Positions 8,239 to 16,813 of a stretch of 33,216 nt of DNA are shown one piece after another (position 1 is the stretch's first letter; the number at the start of each line of letters is the position of its first letter). The notes beneath the pieces were generated by a model that was given only the letters and a program-made list of their open reading frames with translations, did no database searches and was not told the origin of the DNA. The position numbers and the translations under genes are program-made. The stretch covers positions 1 through 33,216 of the forward strand of contig WTJN01000018.1 in assembly GCA_011526265.1 (NCBI GenBank), written 5' to 3'. The DNA comes from Candidatus Arcticimaribacter sp. (GTDB taxonomy: Bacteria; Bacteroidota; Bacteroidia; Flavobacteriales; Flavobacteriaceae).

Positions 8239-10097
8239 TGCGCACCTATTTGTTACAAAGCATTACGGTAATTGTGGCGGGGATATTTCTCTATCGTCTG
8301 CTCGACCTTCAGGTGTTGAACACCAACTATCAAACCCTCTCGGAGAATAATGCCGTATTAGAAATCGCCGAATATCCCGAGCGGGGATTTATCTACGACC
8401 GCAACGGCACACTTTTGGTGGCCAACCAACCGGCCTATGATGTCATGATCATCCCGGAAAACGTCTCCCCATTTGACACCTTGAGTTTTTGCCAACTGAC
8501 TGGAATTTCTAAAAAACAACTCATCAAAAACCTGCGAAAGGCTCGGCGCTACTCCAAACGGCTCCCATCGGTCGTGGTGAATCAAATTTCAAAAGAAACC
8601 TATGCACGGCTGCAAGAACAAATGTGGAAGTTTGAAGGGTTTTTCATTCAAAAGAAATCCCTGCGCGAGTACCGCACCCAACACGGCGCCAATGTTTTGG
8701 GCTATGTGAGTGAGGTCAACAACAACGATATGCGCAAAGACCCCTATTATCGTCTGGGGGAAATTATTGGGCGACAAGGGGTAGAAAAATCCTACGAAAC
8801 TGCTTTGCGGGGAAGCAAGGGCAAAAAATTTCTGCAAAAAGACCGTTTCAATCGCATCATGGGCACCTACAAAGAGGGCAGTTACGATGTGCCCCCGGTT
8901 CCAGCACAGGACATTCAACTCACCATCGATGCTGCACTGCAAGCCTATGGAGAAAACCTGATGCAAAACAAACGTGGCGGCATTGTTGCCATCGAGCCCG
9001 CAACGGGCGAAGTGTTGGCCTTGGTGAATGCGCCTTCCTACGACCCCAGTATCTTGGTAGGAAGAAAACGATCGGCGAATTACCGCAAACTGGCCAACGA
9101 CAGCTTGGCCAAACCCTTGTTCGACCGTGGACTTTTGGCTCAATACCCGCCAGGGTCGCCTTTCAAAACCCTCAATGCCTTGATTGCTTTGCAAGAAAAG
9201 GTGATTACCCCAAAAACAAAATACCGCTGCAACAAAGGGCATTATTACGCCCGTGGGGCCTTTATGGAATGCCACTGCAAACGCGGCACCAAAAACGACC
9301 TGACCAAAGCGATCTATCGATCGTGTAATACCTATTTTTCCAATACTTATCGGGAGATTATCGATAAGTTCGACACCCCAGAGGAGGGAGTAGACCAATG
9401 GAAAGAACATTTAAAAAGCTTTGGACTGGGCAATTATTTGGGCTACGATTTGTCGATCGGTCGACCGGGACATGTCCCCGGTGCTGCCTACTACAACCGC
9501 GCCTACCAAAAAGGACAATGGAAAGCCCCCACCATTATCTCCAATGCCATTGGTCAAGGGGAACTCCTAACGACCCCCATTCAATTGGCCAATTTCACAG
9601 CAGCCATTGCCAATCGTGGGTACTACTACACCCCGCACTTTGTCAAGAAAATTGGGAAAGACACCGTGGCCAACCAACTGGAGCGTAAAACAACAAGTAT
9701 TGACCCGGAACATTTTGATGTCGTGATCGACGGCATGCATAAAGTGGTAGAGAAAGGCACCGCGCGCATTGCACGCATTCGCGGAATTGAGGTCTGTGGC
9801 AAAACCGGAACGGCCGAGAACTTCACGCGCATTGATGGAAAAATTACCCAGTTGACCGATCATTCCATCTTTGTGGCCTTTGCCCCCAAAGAAAACCCAC
9901 AAATCGCCATTGCCGTGTTTATTGAAAACGGCTACTGGGGAGCCCGATGGGCAGCGCCCATTGCCAGCTTGATGATCGAAAATTATTTGACCGGAGACAC
10001 CCGACGACCAAGCCTTGAGCAAAGAATGCTCAATGGCAGTTTGGAAGAAGAATATCTCAAACCCATTTCGGGACAACCCTTTGTCATCAATGAATAG
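8238..10097 (+). CDS. mrdA: Penicillin-binding protein 2 (elongasome transpeptidase)
   Basis: 619 aa. ERGFIYDRNG, PPGSPFKTLNALIAL (SxxK), SCNTYF (SxN), CGKTGTAEN (KTG). Confidence 0.95.
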   Translation: MRTYLLQSITVIVAGIFLYRLLDLQVLNTNYQTLSENNAVLEIAEYPERGFIYDRNGTLLVANQPAYDVMIIPENVSPFDTLSFCQLTGISKKQLIKNLRKARRYSKRLPSVVVNQISKETYARLQEQMWKFEGFFIQKKSLREYRTQHGANVLGYVSEVNNNDMRKDPYYRLGEIIGRQGVEKSYETALRGSKGKKFLQKDRFNRIMGTYKEGSYDVPPVPAQDIQLTIDAALQAYGENLMQNKRGGIVAIEPATGEVLALVNAPSYDPSILVGRKRSANYRKLANDSLAKPLFDRGLLAQYPPGSPFKTLNALIALQEKVITPKTKYRCNKGHYYARGAFMECHCKRGTKNDLTKAIYRSCNTYFSNTYREIIDKFDTPEEGVDQWKEHLKSFGLGNYLGYDLSIGRPGHVPGAAYYNRAYQKGQWKAPTIISNAIGQGELLTTPIQLANFTAAIANRGYYYTPHFVKKIGKDTVANQLERKTTSIDPEHFDVVIDGMHKVVEKGTARIARIRGIEVCGKTGTAENFTRIDGKITQLTDHSIFVAFAPKENPQIAIAVFIENGYWGARWAAPIASLMIENYLTGDTRRPSLEQRMLNGSLEEEYLKPISGQPFVINE

Positions 10098-11349
10098 CAA
10101 CTTTCGACTCGACTGGCTGAGCTTGCTGCTTTACCTTTGTTTGGTCACCATTGGCTTGGTCAACATCTACTCAGCCACCTATGATGAAGCAGCAACCTCC
10201 TTTATTGCATTGAGGAGTCCCATGGGCAAGCAAGTCTTTTTTCTATTCCTTAGCTTGGGCGCCATTGCCTTTATTCTGGCAGCGCCGTTCAAGTTCTTCG
10301 AACGCTTTTCCAGTCTCATCTATTTGGTGGTCATCATACTTTTAATCGGGCTTTTCCCTTTTGGAAGCACCATTTCTGGAGCACGGTCATGGTACTCCTT
10401 TGGTGTGATGAACCTTCAGCCGGCCGAATTGGCCAAAATGGCGGTCGCCCTTGCTGTGGCCAAGCTGCTGAGTGAAATTCAGGTTGATATTCGACGCTTT
10501 AAATCACTCCTACAAGTGGGCGGGGTGATTCTCCTTCCGGCCTTTTTGATTGTCTTGCAGCCCGATCCTGGGTCAGCCTTGGTCTTTGGAGCTTTTTTGT
10601 TTGTCCTCTTCCGCGAGGGCCTCTCCACACCCATCATGCTCACCATTGCGGGACTGGTTGTCCTCTTTATCCTCACCTTGGTCGCCCCACTTCCGTTTGT
10701 CTATGTCAGCATACTTTTTGTGGTGATTTCGTTGTACTTTTTTTCCAAACGCGTCAATGACAAAACACCACTACTCGCCTATATTCTCAGTGTATTGATC
10801 AGTATTGGGTACGTCTATTCGGTCGATTATATCTTCAATGAAATTTTTGAACAACGCCACCGCGACCGTTTCAATATTGTTTTGGGAAAAGAAGTGGATA
10901 CCCAAGGGATTGGGTATAATTTGAACCAATCTAAAATTGCCATTGGATCTGGTGGATGGGAAGGAAAAGGATTCCTTCAGGGCACACAAACCAAAGGTGG
11001 ATTTGTTCCCGAACAACATACCGACTATATTTTTAGCACCATTGGAGAAGAGTGGGGTTTTGTTGGCAGTGCCGCGGTTGTGCTTTTATTTACGCTACTT
11101 ATTCTTAGAATATTGGGGAGGGCAGAGCTGCAAAAAAATAAATTTTCACGGATTTACGCCTACGGCGTGGCGAGTATTTTCTTTGTACACTTTGTCGTCA
11201 ATATTGGCATGTCTATTGGCTTGGTGCCCACCATTGGGATTCCTCTGCCTCTAGTGAGTTATGGCGGGTCAAGTCTACTGGCCTTTTCGCTGTTACTGGG
11301 GATTTATTTGAATTTGGACGGCAATCGGCTCAACGAGACTTCGTTCTAA
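10090..11349 (+). CDS. rodA: Rod shape-determining SEDS protein RodA
   Basis: SEDS motifs GARSWYSFGVMNLQPAELAK and VPTIGIPLPLVSYGGSS. The ORF track start (10015) lies inside mrdA; ATG at 10090 (ATGAATAG overlapping the mrdA stop) gives the expected N-terminus MNSNFRLDWLSLLLYLCLVTIGLVNIYS. Confidence 0.95.
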   Translation: MNSNFRLDWLSLLLYLCLVTIGLVNIYSATYDEAATSFIALRSPMGKQVFFLFLSLGAIAFILAAPFKFFERFSSLIYLVVIILLIGLFPFGSTISGARSWYSFGVMNLQPAELAKMAVALAVAKLLSEIQVDIRRFKSLLQVGGVILLPAFLIVLQPDPGSALVFGAFLFVLFREGLSTPIMLTIAGLVVLFILTLVAPLPFVYVSILFVVISLYFFSKRVNDKTPLLAYILSVLISIGYVYSVDYIFNEIFEQRHRDRFNIVLGKEVDTQGIGYNLNQSKIAIGSGGWEGKGFLQGTQTKGGFVPEQHTDYIFSTIGEEWGFVGSAAVVLLFTLLILRILGRAELQKNKFSRIYAYGVASIFFVHFVVNIGMSIGLVPTIGIPLPLVSYGGSSLLAFSLLLGIYLNLDGNRLNETSF

Positions 11350-12382
11350 CATCCAACAGATCCCGCAAGCGATTGCCCAATAACATGAAAGACAATACAG
11401 TGAGCATAATGGCCAATCCTGGTATAAGGGCCATATAGGCTTTTCCCAAGAGCATGTAGGGAAAATGATCTTTGATCATTCCTCCCCAACTCGCCATGGG
11501 TGGTTGCACCCCTATACCGAGAAAGCTCAATCCGCTTTCGATGAGGATCGCACTGGCAAAATTGGCCGTTGATATGACGATTAGACTGGGAACGATCAAG
11601 GGAAAAATATGGTGTAGAAAAATCCTGAAATGGGAAAACCCAAGCACCGACGCAGCCGCAATAAAGTCTTCTTTTTTGAGGGCCAAAACTTGCCCACGGA
11701 CAAGGCGTGCCACATCCACCCACATCGTAAGGCCCACAGCAACAAACACCTGCCAGAAACCTTTCCCCAACGCCAAAGTGAGGGCGATGACCATCAGTAA
11801 ACTGGGAATGCTCCAGGTGACATTGATGAGCCATTGAATGCCTTGATCCAATCGCCCGCCCCAATAGCCAGCCATCCCTCCAAGTAGAATCCCTATGATG
11901 AGCGAAATAATGACCGCTACAAAACCAATGGCCAAAGACACACGCGCACCAAAAAGCATCCGACTTAGGAGATCGCGTCCAAATTTATCGGTTCCCCACC
12001 AAAAAGTTGTCGACTGAAAAAGTCGCTGACTGACCGTTGGTGTCGATTGAGCCGCACTAAATGCCACCTTGGGCAAGACATTGAAAAGGGTTTTGGGCTG
12101 GCCAATGGTATGATAAAACAAGGTGTCATTGCGCCAAAAAAATTCATCTATTGGACGATCTCCACCCTTTTGTTGGTTTATTTCATCAGCGACCATGAAA
12201 AAGCATTGAAACCCCGGGGGTTTCGAATGAATCTCCAAGTGCATTTGATTGGCGTTGGGTGAGTTGTCTGGAGCAATAGTCCCCGCCAATGCCGCAAGTA
12301 AAGCACACAAGACGATGAATCCGCCGCTCAGCAGTGCTAAGGGATCGCGTAATAGCTGTTGGACAACCGTTGGCAATTTCAA
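11330..12382 (-). CDS. ABC transporter permease, OppC/DppC-like
   Basis: 350 aa. WGTDKFGRDLLSRMLFGARVSL, binding-protein-dependent permease EAA loop region (EDFIAAASVLGFSHFRIFLHHIFP), ESGLSFLGIGVQPPMASWGGMI. Confidence 0.9.
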   Translation of the reverse strand: MKLPTVVQQLLRDPLALLSGGFIVLCALLAALAGTIAPDNSPNANQMHLEIHSKPPGFQCFFMVADEINQQKGGDRPIDEFFWRNDTLFYHTIGQPKTLFNVLPKVAFSAAQSTPTVSQRLFQSTTFWWGTDKFGRDLLSRMLFGARVSLAIGFVAVIISLIIGILLGGMAGYWGGRLDQGIQWLINVTWSIPSLLMVIALTLALGKGFWQVFVAVGLTMWVDVARLVRGQVLALKKEDFIAAASVLGFSHFRIFLHHIFPLIVPSLIVISTANFASAILIESGLSFLGIGVQPPMASWGGMIKDHFPYMLLGKAYMALIPGLAIMLTVLSFMLLGNRLRDLLDVRTKSR

Positions 12383-12388
12383 GGAAAA

Positions 12389-14512
12389 CTATTTTATACT
12401 AGCCACTGGCGCGGTGTTTTTTTGCAAGCGTTGCAAATCTTGCAGCACATTGATGGCTTCATCCACGTAGATGTCTTTTCCCAAACTCTCCTCCCAACGA
12501 CGTCTTTTTTCTATCGACACACTGTCCTTCTGTATGGCCGAAAGATCAGCCCTTAAGGGCGAGAATTGTAAGCCATTGACATAATCGTTCAGCTCCTTGA
12601 AACGTGCAGATAGCGAGTCCGTTTTTGCTTGCTTGGCCGTGTAGCGGTCGTAGTTGAGGCTATATTGGGTGTCTTCTTGGCGCGACTTGACCCATTGGGC
12701 TTGTTGATCAATCAGCTGGACAAAAGGATGGTCGCCCAAACGTTCTTTGCTCCGCTTGATGGCGTAATTGTACTGTTGCCCATCGGACCAAGTTTGATAC
12801 TCCGCTGGGGTAATCTTATCCCACGGCAAAGGGTTGTCTTGATCTTTCTCGCCAGTATCGATATAGGCGTAGCGGTTGGGGAAAACAATGTCGCTTTTCA
12901 CCCCTTCCAATTGTGTTGATCCGCCGTTGATGCGGTAAAATTTATCGGTGGTAACCTTGACTGCACCCAAGTCACCATAAGTATTCCCCGTGATCACTTG
13001 ATTGAGGTTGATGAGGTTTTGCACGGTTCCTTTACCAAAGGTTTGTTTGCTGCCCAAGACCACGGCCCGTTTGTAATCCTGCATGGCCGCCGCTAAAATC
13101 TCAGAGGCGGAAGCCGAAAATTCATTGACTAAGATCACCAAAGGGCCGTCCCATTCGATGTTGGGGTCTTTGTCTTTTAAAATTTGCTTTTGGCCGCCTG
13201 TAGATTTTACTTGCACCACGGGACCGTCTTCGATAAAATAGCCGGCCATGTCTACCACGGTTTGAAGCGACCCACCGCCGTTGTTGCGGAGATCCAAGAC
13301 AATCCCTTGTACGCCTGCTTGTTTTAATTTTTTGAGTTCTTTTTTGATGTCGGTGGCCGCATTTCGACTGCCGTAGTCGGTAAAGTCTACATAAAAACGA
13401 GGCAGATTGATGAGTCCAAACCGCTGTTGGTCTTTCTCAATCACCGTTGATTTGGCAAAGGCTTCCTCCAATTCGATGACATCGCGGGTGATGGGAACTT
13501 CAACAATGGACCCGTCCACTTTTTTGATGGTAAGAAACACTTGTGTTCCTTTGGGACCTTTGATGAGTTTGATCACATCGTCCAAACGCATGCCTACCAC
13601 ATCGACGGGGGTTTCGTTCACTTGGGCTACTTTTTGGATTTTATCGCCCGGTTCGATGATTTTACCGCGCCAAACCGGCCCTCCAGAAATGACCTCAACG
13701 ATCTCTATTTCTTGATTTCGCTTGGACAAACGCGCGCCAATGCCTTCAAATTTCCCTGAAATGTTTTGATCAAAACGGTCTTTCGCACTGGGGGCTAAAT
13801 AACTGGTGTGCGGATCAAATTGCAGCGCAATGGCATTGACGTAGATCGAAAAATAATCGTTGCGGTTTAAGTCGTCGCGGGCTTCGAAGAAGTAGCGCAT
13901 ATCCTCCTGAAGAATTTCACGGGTCTCCTGCTCAAGGGCAGCATCGCTTTTCATTGTATAGCTAGGGTCTTCTTCTTTCTTTTTTGTTTCGGTTTCTTTC
14001 AGCCCTGTGTAAATCCCCAGCGCATTGAATTTTAAATATTTTCGCCACACCTGTTTGAGTTCTGAAAGTGATGCTGCAAAGGGCTGATTTTCATAATCAA
14101 AGTCATAGGTCTCTTGCCGGGTAAAATCAAACGGCTTTTCCAACAAGGCGGGAAAAAATCCTTTGACTTGCGTCATGCGCTGCATGAATTTTTCAAACGA
14201 TTGGTTAAAAAAATCAATTTTAGCCGCTTTGATTTGATCATCTAATTTGTGCTTGTAGCTGCGAAAATTATCGATGTCTGCCTGTATGAAAAAATGATGC
14301 CGACCGTCCATTCCATTGAGGTAGTTCATGAACACATTTTCTGAAAAATCGTCATCGATATCGGCGGGAGAAAAATGTCCTCTGTTCAATACAAAGGCCA
14401 CCAACTCGATGAGTAGTTTGTCTTTGGACGGGTTGAGAGGGGTTACCGAGTTGAAAGCAAGCAAGCCTCCGAAGCCGGCGAGCAATAGGGCAAATCCAAA
14501 TTTCTTTTTCAT
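12389..14512 (-). CDS. prc: Carboxy-terminal processing (tail-specific) protease
   Basis: 707 aa with PDZ domain, S41 catalytic region LVNEFSASASEILAAAMQDYKRAVVLGSKQTFGKGTVQ. Confidence 0.93.
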   Translation of the reverse strand: MKKKFGFALLLAGFGGLLAFNSVTPLNPSKDKLLIELVAFVLNRGHFSPADIDDDFSENVFMNYLNGMDGRHHFFIQADIDNFRSYKHKLDDQIKAAKIDFFNQSFEKFMQRMTQVKGFFPALLEKPFDFTRQETYDFDYENQPFAASLSELKQVWRKYLKFNALGIYTGLKETETKKKEEDPSYTMKSDAALEQETREILQEDMRYFFEARDDLNRNDYFSIYVNAIALQFDPHTSYLAPSAKDRFDQNISGKFEGIGARLSKRNQEIEIVEVISGGPVWRGKIIEPGDKIQKVAQVNETPVDVVGMRLDDVIKLIKGPKGTQVFLTIKKVDGSIVEVPITRDVIELEEAFAKSTVIEKDQQRFGLINLPRFYVDFTDYGSRNAATDIKKELKKLKQAGVQGIVLDLRNNGGGSLQTVVDMAGYFIEDGPVVQVKSTGGQKQILKDKDPNIEWDGPLVILVNEFSASASEILAAAMQDYKRAVVLGSKQTFGKGTVQNLINLNQVITGNTYGDLGAVKVTTDKFYRINGGSTQLEGVKSDIVFPNRYAYIDTGEKDQDNPLPWDKITPAEYQTWSDGQQYNYAIKRSKERLGDHPFVQLIDQQAQWVKSRQEDTQYSLNYDRYTAKQAKTDSLSARFKELNDYVNGLQFSPLRADLSAIQKDSVSIEKRRRWEESLGKDIYVDEAINVLQDLQRLQKNTAPVASIK

Positions 14513-14532
14513 GGGTCAAACAATAATAGGAA

Positions 14533-14564
14533 CGAATATATCGAATTGCCCAAGGCTATACAAA
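14533..14564 (-). promoter_or_regulatory. -33/-7 promoter upstream of prc
   Basis: Minus strand TTTG (14564-14561), 20-nt spacer, TATATTCG (14540-14533; one mismatch to TAnnTTTG). Same spacer length as the tRNA promoter. Confidence 0.5.
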
Positions 14565-14634
14565 CAAGGGCCTGTTTTTGACGGGATTTTAACACGGAGG
14601 CCAACGAAATGTTTACCTTAGCAAAAAAAGCACC

Positions 14635-15411
14635 ATGAAACAACGACCATTGATTTTAGTCACCAACGATGACGGGATCACAGCCCCAGGCATCCGGCAG
14701 TTGATCGCGGTGATGAACACCATTGGTGATGTGGTGGTGGTCGCACCCGACAGCCCACAGTCTGGGATGGGGCATGCCATTACGATCAATTCAACGCTTT
14801 ATTTGACCAAAATCAAAGTAGACGACGGGCCACAGCAAGAATACCAATGCTCCGGTACACCAGCCGATTGTGTAAAACTGGCCATCAATGAACTCATGGA
14901 CCGCAAGCCCGATTTGTGTGTTTCGGGGATCAACCATGGGTCGAATGCCTCCATCAATGTGATTTATTCGGGCACCATGAGTGCCGCTATTGAGGCAGGG
15001 ATCGAAGGGGTTCCCGCGATAGGGTTTTCTCTGTTGGATTATCGCTGGGAGGCCAACTTTTCCATTTTAACTCCCTTCATTGAGAAGATTACCCGAAAAG
15101 CTCTCGAACACAAAATGCCCCACGACGTGGTGTTGAATGTCAACTTTCCCCGCTGCGAAGCCCATGAGATCAAAGGAATTAAAGTGGCACGGCAAGCCAA
15201 AGCGCACTGGGTAGAGAAATTTGACAAACGCCGCAGTCCCATGGGTAAAGACTATTACTGGTTGACCGGGGAATTCATCAACGAAGACAAAGGCGAAGAC
15301 ACCGACGAAGCGGCCCTCACGGAAAACTATGTTTCCATTGTGCCCACCCAATTTGATCTCACCGCACATCACGCCATACAACAGCTCAATACCTGGGGAC
15401 TCAATGAGTAG
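14635..15411 (+). CDS. surE: 5'/3'-nucleotidase SurE
   Basis: 258 aa. ILVTNDDGITAPGI, VVAPDSPQSGMGHAIT, SGINHGSNASINVIYSGTMSAAIEG-type motifs. Confidence 0.96.
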   Translation: MKQRPLILVTNDDGITAPGIRQLIAVMNTIGDVVVVAPDSPQSGMGHAITINSTLYLTKIKVDDGPQQEYQCSGTPADCVKLAINELMDRKPDLCVSGINHGSNASINVIYSGTMSAAIEAGIEGVPAIGFSLLDYRWEANFSILTPFIEKITRKALEHKMPHDVVLNVNFPRCEAHEIKGIKVARQAKAHWVEKFDKRRSPMGKDYYWLTGEFINEDKGEDTDEAALTENYVSIVPTQFDLTAHHAIQQLNTWGLNE

Positions 15412-15682
15412 TGAACGCATTTTGGGGATGCTTTTGACCTTTGGACTCACTGCCTTGGGCATGTTGCTCTTTACCCTTTATTTTTCAGAAGGAGGAATCA
15501 TCGAAAGCATAGAAGTGCTCTACAACGAGGGGAAACTAGGGGCATTGATTAGCCTTGGGGCATTGCTCAATCTGCCTGTTTTTTTCTATTTACTGCGGGA
15601 CAATCGGTTTGAGATGGCCTATGGCATGGTTACCCTCTTGCTGCTTTTGGCTGCATTAATTGCCTGGTTAAAACTCGCCTAA
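15404..15682 (+). CDS. Uncharacterised 92-aa membrane protein
   Basis: ORF 15329..15682. Internal ATG at 15404 (ATGAGTAG overlapping the surE stop) gives MSSERILGMLLTFGLTALGMLLFTLYF..., with about 3 predicted TM segments; abuts lpxB. Confidence 0.75.
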   Translation: MSSERILGMLLTFGLTALGMLLFTLYFSEGGIIESIEVLYNEGKLGALISLGALLNLPVFFYLLRDNRFEMAYGMVTLLLLLAALIAWLKLA

Positions 15683-16792
15683 ATGAAGTACTACGTCATT
15701 GCTGGAGAAGCCTCTGGAGACTTGCACGGTGCGAAACTCATTCAACAATTGATGGCCAATGACCCCCAAGCAACAATCCGTTTTTGGGGGGGAGATAAAA
15801 TGCAAGCGGCGGGAGGAAAGATGGTCAAACACTACAAAGAATTGGCCTTCATGGGCTTTTGGGAGGTCATCAAAAACCTTCGAACCATCCTGAACAATCT
15901 AGCCTTTTGCAAAAAAGATATTGCCGCTTTTTCTCCAGACGTTATCATTTATATCGACTATCCGGGTTTCAATATGCGGATCGCACAATGGGCGCGGGAG
16001 CAAGGCTACAGGAATCATTATTACATCAGTCCACAAATATGGGCATGGAAAGAAAACAGGATCAAAAAAATAAAGCGGGATCTGGATGAACTTTATGTTA
16101 TCCTCCCGTTTGAAACGGACTATTATCGGGAGAAACATCAGCACGACGTTACTTTTGTGGGGCATCCGCTGGTAGAAATTATTGCAGAGGAAGAGGAAAA
16201 ACCCTTTGATGATGCTTTTCCTTTTCTTCTTCCTGACCAGCAAGTTGTAGCGTTACTTCCGGGGAGTCGCAAACAAGAAATTGAAAAAATGATGCCGCTT
16301 TTTCTCGAGGTGGCCACCGCCTTTCCTCAGCACCAATTTGTCATTGCCGCTGCCCCTGGAATACCGGTTGAGTGGTACGCACAATTCACCCAGCAGGCGC
16401 AAATTCATTTGGTACACCAACAGACCTACAGCCTTCTTCGCATTGCCGATGCCGCGTTGGTGACCAGTGGAACCGCAACCTTAGAGACCGCTCTTTTTGG
16501 TGTTCCGCAACTGGTTTGCTATCGCAGCAGTTGGATCAGTTATTGGATTGCCAAACGCGTGGTGAAGCTAGAATACATCTCATTGGTCAACTTGATTTTA
16601 AACAAAGCGGTGGTCCCCGAATTGATCCAAGGCCAGTGCAATGTGGATGAAATCACCCAGCAACTGAATGCTTTGTTCACCGATGCGGTACAAACCAAAA
16701 TGAAGGCCGATTACGATCGCATCAAAACCGTACTGGGTAAAAACAAAGCCAGTGCATTGGTCGCACAAAAAATCCGCCAAGCACTCGATTAA
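15683..16792 (+). CDS. lpxB: Lipid-A-disaccharide synthase
   Basis: 369 aa. YVIAGEASGDLHGAKLI, AFMGFWEVIKNL, ISPQIWAWKENRIKKIK, LPGSRKQEIEKMMP, TSGTATLETALFGVPQLVCYR. Confidence 0.96.
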   Translation: MKYYVIAGEASGDLHGAKLIQQLMANDPQATIRFWGGDKMQAAGGKMVKHYKELAFMGFWEVIKNLRTILNNLAFCKKDIAAFSPDVIIYIDYPGFNMRIAQWAREQGYRNHYYISPQIWAWKENRIKKIKRDLDELYVILPFETDYYREKHQHDVTFVGHPLVEIIAEEEEKPFDDAFPFLLPDQQVVALLPGSRKQEIEKMMPLFLEVATAFPQHQFVIAAAPGIPVEWYAQFTQQAQIHLVHQQTYSLLRIADAALVTSGTATLETALFGVPQLVCYRSSWISYWIAKRVVKLEYISLVNLILNKAVVPELIQGQCNVDEITQQLNALFTDAVQTKMKADYDRIKTVLGKNKASALVAQKIRQALD

Positions 16793-16813
16793 AATTTTTC
16801 CTACCTTGGTGGC

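Noticed and set aside
8589-9410. 273-aa minus-strand ORF antisense to mrdA
   Set aside because: Opposite conserved PBP2 motifs; no family-like pattern.
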